From NCBI GenBank assembly GCA_016722295.1, contig JADKGL010000036.1, positions 1 to 6,793 on the forward strand: a stretch of DNA of 6,793 bases, in the 5' to 3' direction. The DNA is from Saprospiraceae bacterium (GTDB taxonomy: Bacteria > Bacteroidota > Bacteroidia > Chitinophagales > Saprospiraceae). Below the pieces are notes generated by a model that worked only from the letters and a program-made list of their open reading frames with translations, made no database searches and was not told the origin of the DNA. Below are positions 1-6,327 of the stretch, piece by piece; the stretch's first letter is position 1, and every line of letters starts with the position of its first letter. Position numbers and translations under genes: made by a program.

Positions 1-1598
1 TAGCAGGAGTTACCATGCAAAATGGAGATGTGGTAAATGGCACGCCAAATACCACCACATCTACACCAAATGCAATAGTAGCTGGTCCTTATGATGCCAA
101 TGGCTTTGCAAATTCTGTTGAGACAAGCTCAGAGAGTGGAGTTTATAAGGGGAATTATACTTATGATAATGCAATAGATGCAGCAATAGCTAATTGTTGT
201 GATGCAGGGACTACAGCGCCAATGATAGCCGATACTAGTGCTACCAATGTTTGTCCAGGTACAATAGTGAATTTGACAACATTAACAAATACTGGCACGG
301 CACCAAGTGGAGTAACATTGGTATGGAGTACGCATAATCCACCTACTGGACCAAATGATACATTAACAACTGCTCAAGCAAGTGCAATTTCAACTTCAGG
401 AAAATATTATGCTTTATATAGATCGATGTCGACTGGATGTTATAGTCCAGCCGATAGCGTGATGGTTACAATAAATTATTGCCCTATTTGTGGAAGTACT
501 AATTCTACTGATGATTTTGATTGTGATGGTGTCGCTAATAATATAGATTTAGATGATGATAATGATGGCGTGTTAGATAATGTGGAATGTATTCAAGCGT
601 ATCCTACTATATCTGTAGGTACAACTGCTGGTTCCCTACAATATTATCATAACAATCCATTTGGTGGATTAAACATGGATGAAGGTAATGGAGGCATTCC
701 GCCAACAAATATGACCTATACGGATGAAACATGGGGTTCTGGTGTGATAAATATTTATCCAGGTCAAGCGTATAGACAACTATCAGGAGTTGATGGATTA
801 ACTTATGATCAAGCTGTCACTAATAATGATTATCTTCAATGGGGTTTTAGTTTGAGTTCTGGTGCAGCAAATAATTTAGTATTGAATCAAATTGTACAAA
901 ATCGGTACTCAACTGCAGTTGGTACTTGGACTACGGCTTTTGCAATTTCTTCTGATGGAGGTACAACTTTTTATACCTTATTCAAAGATGTTGATCAAAC
1001 AAGTACGACAATGCTTAATCAAACAGTAAATTATTTAATTGAGAAGGGTAAATCTTATATTTTAAGGCAATATTTTTATAAATCGTCTTCTACTACAGAT
1101 ATTAGATACGATGATACAGAATTTAACTTTAATAATACCTCCTTTACTGGTTCATATGAATTAATCACATGTGATACAGACAATGATGGGATTTTAAATG
1201 TTTTTGATTTAGACAGTGATGGAGATGGCTGTACAGATGCATTTGAATCTGGAGTTACAGCTCTTGCGGGTGTTACCATGCAAAATGGTGATGTAATTAA
1301 CGGAATACCAAATACAACTACTTCAACACCAAATGCAATTGTTGCAGGTCCTTATGGTGCGAATGGTTTTGCAAATTCTGTTGAGACCAGCACAGAGAGT
1401 GGTGTTTATAAAGGAAATTATACATATTATTATGCATTAGATTCAACTGTCGCAACTTGTTGTGCAGCAGGTAATACAGCACCAATAATTAGTGAAACAA
1501 GTGATACAAATGTATGTCCTATTACAATAGTGAATTTAACTACATTGACAAATACAGGGACAGTACCAAGTGGAGCTACATTGGTATGGAGTACATAA
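1..1598 (+). CDS. Fragment 1: Ig-like, TSP3 and unique domains of the surface protein
   Basis: This is the longest intact non-array piece, open from the window edge. The ATG at 15 is internal: the codons before it read AGV-T, matching the same words before the internal methionine of copy 2 at 1278, and no ribosome binding site precedes it. Counting from that Met, residues 1-60 are a spacer and 72-153 an Ig-like domain. Residues 167-192 are a TSP3 linker with DLDDDNDGV, and 196-384 a unique domain. Residues 386-412 are a second TSP3 linker (DTDNDG then DLDSDGDGC), 413-481 the second spacer, and 493 to the end the start of a second Ig-like domain. The frame ends at TAA 1596-1598, where copy 1 has two extra bases (tacgcataat against tacataat). 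The role is inferred as the extracellular head or linker portion before the stalk. Confidence 0.8.
   Translation, partial: AGVTMQNGDVVNGTPNTTTSTPNAIVAGPYDANGFANSVETSSESGVYKGNYTYDNAIDAAIANCCDAGTTAPMIADTSATNVCPGTIVNLTTLTNTGTAPSGVTLVWSTHNPPTGPNDTLTTAQASAISTSGKYYALYRSMSTGCYSPADSVMVTINYCPICGSTNSTDDFDCDGVANNIDLDDDNDGVLDNVECIQAYPTISVGTTAGSLQYYHNNPFGGLNMDEGNGGIPPTNMTYTDETWGSGVINIYPGQAYRQLSGVDGLTYDQAVTNNDYLQWGFSLSSGAANNLVLNQIVQNRYSTAVGTWTTAFAISSDGGTTFYTLFKDVDQTSTTMLNQTVNYLIEKGKSYILRQYFYKSSSTTDIRYDDTEFNFNNTSFTGSYELITCDTDNDGILNVFDLDSDGDGCTDAFESGVTALAGVTMQNGDVINGIPNTTTSTPNAIVAGPYGANGFANSVETSTESGVYKGNYTYYYALDSTVATCCAAGNTAPIISETSDTNVCPITIVNLTTLTNTGTVPSGATLVWST
3..473 (+). repeat. Spacer + Ig-like module, copy 1 of a 1,263-bp spaced duplication
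   Basis: This block begins with AGVTMQNGDV and ends with the DSVMVTI strand. It recurs from 1266 to 1719 with the same order and mostly the same residues (PNTTTSTPNAIVAGPY, GFANSVETS, ESGVYKGNYTY, NLTTLTNTGT). The start-to-start distance is 1,263 bp, exactly 421 codons. Many third positions differ, so the duplication is old and was held by protein-level selection. Confidence 0.85.
228..473 (+). other. Ig-like domain, copy 1
   Basis: About 82 residues with alternating hydrophobic strands. It has a VCPGTIVNL opening, a central LVWST strand, a TSGKYYALY strand and a closing DSVMVTI strand, with Cys at the start and in the TGCYSP turn. This strand order (a 'Cys-Pro ... Val-Asn-Leu' start, a Trp strand, then a Gly-Lys-Tyr-Tyr strand) is typical of the Ig/PKD-like modules repeated in Bacteroidota cell-surface proteins. 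The fold is assigned by pattern only. It is intact here and serves as the reference for judging the damaged copy at 1482-1719. Confidence 0.6.
513..590 (+). other. TSP3-like calcium-binding linker 1
   Basis: Acidic loops DFDCDGVANNID and DLDDDNDGVLDNVE follow the D-x-D-x-D-G-x-x-x-x-x-D/E spacing of thrombospondin type 3 and EF-hand-like calcium loops. The first loop keeps Asp at positions 1 and 3 but has Gly in place of a position-5 Asp. The segment sits between the Ig-like domain and the unique domain and probably makes a rigid, calcium-dependent joint. Confidence 0.75.
600..1166 (+). other. Unique domain, probably beta-sandwich, of unrecognised family
   Basis: About 190 residues between two TSP3 linkers, with no repeat elsewhere in the window. 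It has no cysteine, in sharp contrast to the array, and is rich in Tyr, Asn, Thr and Ser. Hydrophobic and aromatic residues alternate in short strands (for example LQWGFSLSSG, WTTAFAISSDG, YILRQYFYK), which suggests an all-beta, lectin-like or jelly-roll fold. There is an SSDGGTTFYTLF strand-turn-strand and a D-rich tail before the next linker. I do not recognise a family. Its position as the only non-repeated module makes it the best candidate for a ligand-binding part, but that is inference. Confidence 0.5.
1170..1250 (+). other. TSP3-like calcium-binding linker 2
   Basis: Two consecutive loops, DTDNDGILNVFD and DLDSDGDGCTDAFE, match the canonical aspartate ladder. The sequence DLDSDGDGCTDAFESG followed by a Thr/Asn-rich spacer is a common junction in large flavobacterial and cytophagal surface proteins. 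The first base of the window probably lies just after an equivalent linker, because the same AGVTM words follow here and at the window start. Confidence 0.75.
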
Positions 1599-1719
1599 TC
1601 CACCAACCGGACCAAATGATACGTTAACCACTGCAAGTGCAATTTCCTTCGGAAAATATTACGCTTTATAGATCGATGTCGAATGGATGTTTAGTCCCGA
1701 TAGCGTGATGGTTACTATT
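1266..1719 (+). repeat. Spacer + Ig-like module, copy 2, with clustered deletions
   Basis: This is the partner of the block at 3-473. It is faithful up to LVWST, then loses 17 bp in several steps between 1594 and 1700 relative to copy 1: about 2 bp at 1594, 6 bp near 1635, 3 bp near 1650, 2 bp near 1667 and 4 bp between 1690 and 1698. The block is 454 bp against 471 bp in copy 1. The 17-bp loss exactly accounts for the move from frame 0 to frame 1, in which the array then starts. Two of the losses remove one copy of a very short direct repeat (caag, ta), as slippage would. Confidence 0.8.
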
Positions 1720-1950
1720 GTGCCATGTTGTGACGCTTACACAACTGGAACCCAAATATGCGATGCAATTACTGCTGGAAATACAGCTTTAGGCACATTA
1801 GATTGTGATGGAGATGGACAGACAAATGCAACAGAATGTACAAACGGTACAGATCCAACAGATGAGTGTAGCAATACATATACTTCAGCACAAATCTGTG
1901 CATACGTTCCAGCAAATCCAACGAGCCCATTGGCATTTAGCAGATTGTGA
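1687..1950 (+). CDS. Fragment 2: end of Ig-like copy 2 and first array unit
   Basis: The frame is coding from about 1711 (DSVMVTI) to 1936. The ATG at 1687 has no matching counterpart and is not a real start. It holds the last Ig-like strand, then array unit 0 from the Cys codon at 1729. That unit opens with a diverged CDAYTTGTQIC where later units have CNVINSGVVDIC, and has a canonical DCDGDGQTNATEC loop. One extra base in ttggcatttagcagat, against ttggcattggcagat in other units, moves the frame, and the fragment ends at TGA 1948-1950. Confidence 0.6.
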   Translation: MFSPDSVMVTIVPCCDAYTTGTQICDAITAGNTALGTLDCDGDGQTNATECTNGTDPTDECSNTYTSAQICAYVPANPTSPLAFSRL

Positions 1951-2098
1951 TAATGGAGGAATAAGTAATATCATCGAATGTGAGAATGGCGGAGATCCAT
2001 TGAATCCAGCCGATGATTGTACAAAGACAGATACAACAGATATCTGTGCGATCTTGACATCAAATCCAAGCAGCCCATTGGCGGACATTAGATTGTGA
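1937..2098 (+). CDS. Fragment 3: degenerate loop of unit 0 and start of unit 1
   Basis: Frame 2 carries on from the insertion at 1936-1938 with the degenerate loop DCDNGGISNIIEC, the ENGGDPLNPADDC linker and the opening of unit 1 (CTKTDTTDIC, then ILTSNPSSPLA). It has no start codon of its own at the right place. It ends at TGA 2096-2098, because 'ggcggacatta' has one base more than 'ggcaacatta' in unit 2. The inserted sequence looks like a blend of the two half-unit types, since 'ttggcgga' belongs before DCDNGG and 'acattagat' before DCDGDG. Confidence 0.6.
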   Translation, partial: LADCDNGGISNIIECENGGDPLNPADDCTKTDTTDICAILTSNPSSPLADIRL

Positions 2099-2294
2099 TG
2101 GAGATGGACAGACCAATGCTACAGAGTGTACCAATGGAACAGATCCATTGGATCCATGTAGCAATACTTATACGACAGCAGCAGCAATGTGTGCTTACGT
2201 TACAGCAAATCCAACAAGCCCATTGGCATTGGCGGATTGCGACAACGGCGGCATCAGCAATATCATCGAATGTCAGAATGAGGAGATCCATTGA
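2085..2294 (+). CDS. Fragment 4: rest of unit 1, no start codon
   Basis: Frame 0 from the TLD codons at 2085 encodes a canonical loop DCDGDGQTNATEC, the linker TNGTDPLDPC, SNTYTTAAAMC, and the degenerate loop DCDNGGISNIIEC. It reaches TGA 2292-2294 because one G is missing in 'aatgaggagatcc', where all other units have aatggaggagatcc or aatggaggcgatcc. It is too short and lacks an ATG, so it is easy to miss, but the unit homology is unbroken. Confidence 0.65.
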   Translation, partial: TLDCDGDGQTNATECTNGTDPLDPCSNTYTTAAAMCAYVTANPTSPLALADCDNGGISNIIECQNEEIH

Positions 2295-3241
2295 ATCCAG
2301 CAGATGATTGTGCAGTAGCAAAAACAGATACAACAGATATATGTGCGATCTTGACATCGAATCCAAGCAGCCCATTGGCAACATTAGACTGTGATGGAGA
2401 TGGACAGACCAATGCTACAGAGTGTACCAATGGAACAGATCCATTGGATCCATGTAGTAATACATATACAACAGCAGCAACAATGTGTGCCTATGTTTTA
2501 GCAAATCAAACCAGCCCATTGGCATTGGCGGATTGCGATAACGGTGGCATCAGTAATATCATCGAATGTCAAAATGGAGGAGATCCATTGAACCCTGGAG
2601 ATGATTGTCCTACAGGAGCAGGAGCAGCCGATACCATCTGTGCGCGAGTTACTTTGAATCCGACAGGAGGCTTAGCATTGGCAGATTGTGATGGTGATGG
2701 ACAGTCAAATATTGATGAATGTAATGCAGGAACAAATCCAACTGATCCATGTAGCAATACCTATACATCAGCACAAATCTGTACTTATGTTATAGCAAAT
2801 CCAACGAGCCCAATGGCATTGGCGGATTGCGATAACGGCGGTATCAGCAATATCATCGAATGTCAGAATGGAGGAGATCCATTGAATCCATCGGATGATT
2901 GTAATGTGATCAATAGTGGGGTAGTAGATATCTGTGATACCTTAGCAGTAAATCCATTGAGCCCATTGGCAAATGTGGACTGCGACGGTGACGGACAAAC
3001 AAATGCAACAGAATGTGCAAACAATACCGATCCAGGCGATCCATGTAGCAATACCTATACAACAGCAGCAACAATGTGTGCCTATGTTACAGCAAATCCA
3101 ACAAGCCCATTGGCATTGGCGGATTGCGATAACGGCGGTATCAGCAATATCATCGAATGTCAGAATGGAGGCGATCCATTAAGCCCATCGGATGATTGTA
3201 ATGTGATTAACAGTGGTGTAGTAGATATCTGTGATACCTAG
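2282..3241 (+). CDS. Fragment 5: array units 2, 3, 4 and the start of 5
   Basis: Frame 2 from the restored GDPLNPADDC. It holds unit 2 (Cys at 2309), unit 3 (2606), unit 4 (2900) and the first residues of unit 5 (3197). Unit 2 is a near copy of unit 1 (TDTTDICAILTSNPSSPLA). Unit 3 is the variant with CPTGAGAADTIC, NPTGGLAL and a divergent loop tail QSNIDECNAGTNPTDP. Units 2 and 4 carry the one-codon-longer TTAATM form. The frame stops at TAG 3239-3241 inside DICDT, because 'gatacctagcag' lacks one T of 'gataccttagcag'. The TTG at 2291 could act as a start but is an internal Leu in every unit. Confidence 0.75.
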   Translation, partial: GDPLNPADDCAVAKTDTTDICAILTSNPSSPLATLDCDGDGQTNATECTNGTDPLDPCSNTYTTAATMCAYVLANQTSPLALADCDNGGISNIIECQNGGDPLNPGDDCPTGAGAADTICARVTLNPTGGLALADCDGDGQSNIDECNAGTNPTDPCSNTYTSAQICTYVIANPTSPMALADCDNGGISNIIECQNGGDPLNPSDDCNVINSGVVDICDTLAVNPLSPLANVDCDGDGQTNATECANNTDPGDPCSNTYTTAATMCAYVTANPTSPLALADCDNGGISNIIECQNGGDPLSPSDDCNVINSGVVDICDT

Positions 3242-4076
3242 CAGTAAATCCAACAAGCCCATTGGCAAATGTGGATTGCGACGGTGACGGACAGACAAAT
3301 ACAGTAGAGTGTACAAACAATACAGATCCAGGCGATCCATGTAGCAATACCTACACATCAGCACAAATCTGTACATACGTTACAGCAAATCCAACGAGCC
3401 CATTGGCATTGGCGGATTGCGATAACGGCGGTATCAGCAATATCATCGAATGTCAAAATGGAGGCGATCCATTGAATCCATCGGATGATTGTAATGTGAT
3501 CAATAGTGGCGTAGTAGATATCTGTGATACCTTAGCAGTAAATCCAACAAGCCCATTGGCGAATGTGGATTGCGACGGTGACGGACAAACAAACGCAACA
3601 GAGTGTACAAACAATACAGATCCAGGCGATCCATGTAGCAATACCTACACATCGGCACAAATCTGTACTTATGTTATAGCAAATCCAACAAGCCCATTGG
3701 CATTGGCAGATTGCGATAACGGTGGTATCAGCAATATCATCGAATGTCAGAATGGAGGCGATCCATTAAGCCCATCAGATGATTGTAATGTGATCAATAG
3801 TGGCGTAGTAGATATCTGCGATACTTGGCAGTAAATCCATTAAGCCCATTGGCAAATGTTGATTGCGACGGTGACGGACAGACAAATACAGTAGAGTGTA
3901 CAAACAATACAGATCCAGGAGATCCATGTAGCAATACATACACATCAGCACAAATCTGTACTTACGTTATAGCAAATCCAACGAGCCCATTGGCATTGGC
4001 GGATTGCGATAACGGTGGCATCAGCAATATCATCGAATGTCAAACAGGAGGAGATCCATTGAATGCAGGAGATGAT
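2606..4076 (+). repeat. Higher-order repeat copy 1 (units 3-7)
   Basis: A five-unit block of 1,471 bp. Slot 1 is CPTGAGAADTIC with NPTGGLAL. Slot 2 has NPLSPLANV, TECANN and TTAATM. Slot 3 has NTVEC and ends LNPSDDC, slot 4 has NATEC and LSPSDDC, and slot 5 has NTVEC and QTGGDPLNAGDDC. The length equals 5 x 294 plus one extra codon minus the two single-base losses at 3238 and 3824. Slot 1 here is the most diverged of the three slot-1 units. Confidence 0.85.
3238..3834 (+). CDS. Fragment 6: array units 5, 6 and the start of 7
   Basis: Frame 1 resumes at LAVNPTSPLAN straight after the lost T. Unit 5 has the NTVEC form of the canonical loop, and unit 6 (Cys 3490) has NATEC with the LSPSDDC ending. 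Unit 7 begins at 3784. The frame is lost again at 3824, where 'gatacttggcag' is one base shorter than 'gatacattggcag' of unit 17 at 6721-6733, and reading ends at TAA 3832-3834. This break is at the same phase of the repeat as the one at 3238. Confidence 0.75.
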   Translation, partial: LAVNPTSPLANVDCDGDGQTNTVECTNNTDPGDPCSNTYTSAQICTYVTANPTSPLALADCDNGGISNIIECQNGGDPLNPSDDCNVINSGVVDICDTLAVNPTSPLANVDCDGDGQTNATECTNNTDPGDPCSNTYTSAQICTYVIANPTSPLALADCDNGGISNIIECQNGGDPLSPSDDCNVINSGVVDICDTWQ

Positions 4077-4604
4077 TGTCCTACAGGAGCAGGAGCAGCA
4101 GACACCATCTGTGCGCGAATAGCATTGAATCCAACAGGAGGATTAGCCATGTCAGATTGCGACGGTGACGGACAGACAAACGCAACAGAATGTACTAATA
4201 ATACAGATCCGACTGATCCATGTAGCAATACCTATACATCAGCACAAATCTGTACTTATGTTATAGCAAATCCAACGAGCCCATTGGCATTGGCAGATTG
4301 TGATAACGGCGGTATCAGCAATATCGTTGAATGTCAAAATGGAGGAGATCCATTGAATCCATCGGATGATTGTAATGTGATCAATAGTGGCGTAGTAGAT
4401 ATCTGTGATACCTTAGCAGTAAATCCATTAAGCCCATTGGCAAATGTGGACTGCGACGGTGACGGACAGACCAACGCAACAGAGTGTGCAAACAATACAG
4501 ATCCAGGCGATCCAGTAGCATACGGCATATACAACAGCAGCAACAATGTGTGCCTACGTTATAGCAAATCCAACAAGCCCATTGGCATTGGCAGATTGCG
4601 ATAA
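3825..4604 (+). CDS. Fragment 7: array units 7, 8 and most of 9
   Basis: Frame 0 from LAVNPLSPLAN; the TTG at 3825 is an internal Leu. Unit 7 ends in the special linker QTGGDPLNAGDDC. Unit 8 (Cys 4077) is the CPTGAGAADTIC variant with NPTGGLAMSDCDGDG, and unit 9 (4371) has NPLSPLANV and TECANN. True coding ends near 4513. From there 'gatccagtagcatacggca' replaces the usual 'gatccatgtagcaatacc' with a net gain of one base. The remaining 30 residues to TGA 4602-4604 (VAYGIYNSS..., ending GIGRLR) are out-of-frame translation and not real protein. Confidence 0.75.
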   Translation: MAVNPLSPLANVDCDGDGQTNTVECTNNTDPGDPCSNTYTSAQICTYVIANPTSPLALADCDNGGISNIIECQTGGDPLNAGDDCPTGAGAADTICARIALNPTGGLAMSDCDGDGQTNATECTNNTDPTDPCSNTYTSAQICTYVIANPTSPLALADCDNGGISNIVECQNGGDPLNPSDDCNVINSGVVDICDTLAVNPLSPLANVDCDGDGQTNATECANNTDPGDPVAYGIYNSSNNVCLRYSKSNKPIGIGRLR

Positions 4605-5549
4605 CGGCGGTATCAGCAATATCATCGAATGTCAGAATGGAGGGATCCATTGAATCCATCGGATGATTGTAATGTGATCAATAGTGGGGTAGTAGATATC
4701 TGTGATACCTTAGCAGTAAATCCAACAAGCCCATTGGCAAATGTGGACTGCGATGGTGACGGACAAACAAATACAGTAGAATGTACAAACAATACCGATC
4801 CAGGCGATCCATGTAGCAATACCTACACATCAGCACAAATCTGTACATACGTTACAGCAAATCCAACGAGCCCATTGGCATTGGCGGATTGCGATAACGG
4901 TGGTATCAGCAATATCATCGAATGTCAAAATGGAGGCGATCCATTGAATCCATCAGATGATTGTAATGTGATCAATAGTGGCGTAGTAGATATCTGTGAT
5001 ACCTTAGCAGTAAATCCAACAAGCCCATTGGCGAATGTTGATTGCGACGGTGACGGGCAAACAAACGCAACAGAGTGTACAAACAATACAGATCCAGGCG
5101 ATCCATGCAGCAATACCTACACATCAGCACAAATCTGTACTTATGTTCTAGCAAATCCAACAAGCCCATTGGCATTGGCAGATTGCGATAATGGTGGCAT
5201 CAGTAATATCATCGAATGTCAAAATGGAGGAGATCCATTAAGCCCATCGGATGATTGTAATGTGATCAATAGTGGCGTAGTAGATATCTGTGATACTTTA
5301 GCAGTAAATCCAACAAGCCCATTGGCGAATGTTGATTGCGACGGTGACGGACAGACAAATACAGTAGAATGTACAAACAATACAGATCCAGGTGATCCAT
5401 GTAGCAATACTTATACATCAGCACAAATCTGTACTTATGTATTAGCAAATCCAACGAGCCCATTGGCATTGGCGGATTGTGATAATGGCGGTATCAGCAA
5501 TATCATCGAATGTCAAACAGGAGGCGATCCATTGAATGCAGGAGATGAT
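4077..5549 (+). repeat. Higher-order repeat copy 2 (units 8-12)
   Basis: The same five slots in the same order as 2606-4076. The 1,473-bp length equals 5 x 294 plus one codon, with a one-base gain near 4520 cancelled by a one-base loss near 4643. The start of this block (4042-4207, including the end of slot 5 before it) is almost identical to 5515-5680, with only two differences seen by eye. This marks copies 2 and 3 as a recent duplication. Confidence 0.85.
4528..4653 (+). CDS. Fragment 8: second half of unit 9, no start codon
   Basis: A 41-codon piece in frame 1 encodes YTTAATMC, AYVIANPTSPLALA and the degenerate loop DCDNGGISNIIEC, then QNGGIH and TGA at 4651-4653. It bridges the complex replacement at 4514-4527 and a one-base loss in 'aatggagggatcc' at about 4643. 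The second break is at the same repeat phase as the one at 2280. No start codon serves it; it is recognised only by alignment to neighbouring units. Confidence 0.65.
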   Translation, partial: YTTAATMCAYVIANPTSPLALADCDNGGISNIIECQNGGIH

Positions 5550-6035
5550 TGTCCTACAGGAGCAGGAGCAGCAGACACCATCTGTGCGCGAATAGCATTG
5601 AATCCAACAGGAGGATTAGCCATGTCAGATTGCGACGGTGACGGACAGACAAACGCGACAGAATGTACTAATAATACAGATCCACCGGATGCATGTAGCA
5701 ATACCTATACATCAGCACAAATCTGTACTTATGTTATAGCAAATCCAACGAGCCCATTGGCATTGGCGGATTGCGATAATGGCGGTATCAGCAATATCGT
5801 TGAATGTCAAAATGGAGGCGATCCATTGAATCCATCAGATGATTGTAATGTGATCAATAGTGGCGTAGTAGATATCTGTGATACCTTAGCAGTCAATCCT
5901 TTAAGCCCATTGGCGAATGTGGACTGTGACGGTGACGGACAGACCAACGCTACAGAATGTGCAAACAATACCGATCCAGGGTGCCTATGTTACAGCAAAT
6001 CCAACAAGCCCATTGGCATTGGCGGATTGCGATAA
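4644..6035 (+). CDS. Fragment 9: array units 10 to 13 and the first half of 14
   Basis: This is the longest clean stretch of array, in frame 0 from GDPLNPSDDC to 5979. The ATG at 4629 reads MSEWR in the wrong frame for the array and only joins it after 4643. Units start at Cys codons 4668, 4962, 5256, 5550 and 5844, all exactly 294 bp apart. Unit 12 ends in QTGGDPLNAGDDC and unit 13 is the CPTGAGAADTIC variant, repeating the order of units 7 and 8. Unit 13 has an odd PPDAC where others have TDPC or GDPC. At 5980/5981 a 41-bp loss joins 'gatccagg' to 'gtgcctatg'. The residues after it, up to TGA 6033-6035, are out-of-frame. Confidence 0.8.
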   Translation, partial: DPLNPSDDCNVINSGVVDICDTLAVNPTSPLANVDCDGDGQTNTVECTNNTDPGDPCSNTYTSAQICTYVTANPTSPLALADCDNGGISNIIECQNGGDPLNPSDDCNVINSGVVDICDTLAVNPTSPLANVDCDGDGQTNATECTNNTDPGDPCSNTYTSAQICTYVLANPTSPLALADCDNGGISNIIECQNGGDPLSPSDDCNVINSGVVDICDTLAVNPTSPLANVDCDGDGQTNTVECTNNTDPGDPCSNTYTSAQICTYVLANPTSPLALADCDNGGISNIIECQTGGDPLNAGDDCPTGAGAADTICARIALNPTGGLAMSDCDGDGQTNATECTNNTDPPDACSNTYTSAQICTYVIANPTSPLALADCDNGGISNIVECQNGGDPLNPSDDCNVINSGVVDICDTLAVNPLSPLANVDCDGDGQTNATECANNTDPGCLCYSKSNKPIGIGGLR

Positions 6036-6327
6036 CGGCGGTATCAGCAATATCATCGAATGTCAGAATGGAGGAGATCCATTGAATCCATCAGATGATT
6101 GCGATGTGATCAATAGTGGTGTAGTAGATATCTGCGATACCTTAGCAGTAAATCCAACAAGCCCATTGGCGAATGTGGATTGCGATGGTGACGGACAAAC
6201 AAACACAGTAGAATGTACAAACAATACCGATCCAGGCGATCCATGGCAATACCTACACATCAGCACAAATCTGTACTTATGTTATAGCAAATCCAACAAG
6301 CCCATTGGCATTGGCGGATTGCGATAA
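5980..6327 (+). CDS. Fragment 10: end of unit 14 and first half of unit 15
   Basis: Frame 1 after the 41-bp loss gives AYVTANPTSPLALA, DCDNGGISNIIEC and QNGGDPLNPSDDC, then unit 15 (Cys 6100, spelled TGC and followed by DVINSG instead of NVINSG). The deletion takes out the PGDPCSNTYTTAATM part and turns the following Cys codon into Gly. Coding homology ends at 6244, where 'ccatggcaat' lacks two bases of 'ccatgtagcaat'. The tail WQYLHIST... to TGA 6325-6327 is out of frame and resembles the false tails at 4604 and 6035 because it reads the same repeat in the same wrong frame. Confidence 0.7.
   Translation, partial: GAYVTANPTSPLALADCDNGGISNIIECQNGGDPLNPSDDCDVINSGVVDICDTLAVNPTSPLANVDCDGDGQTNTVECTNNTDPGDPWQYLHISTNLYLCYSKSNKPIGIGGLR

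Noticed and set aside
15..17. ATG at 15 as the start of the gene
   Set aside because: The codons before it (AGVT) are homologous to coding sequence before the internal Met at 1278, and there is no Shine-Dalgarno sequence or signal peptide. It is internal to a longer gene.
3230..3245. Programmed ribosomal frameshifting as the explanation of the frame changes
   Set aside because: No slippery heptamer or following structure recurs at the sites. The shifts go in both directions and include 17-bp and 41-bp losses. Intact units next to them lack the shifts.
4514..4604. The tails ending GIGRLR or GIGGLR at 4604, 6035 and 6327 as real conserved C-termini
   Set aside because: They are the same wrong-frame reading of ATANPTSPLALADC codons after three separate indels. 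Their similarity reflects the repeat and not a shared terminal motif.
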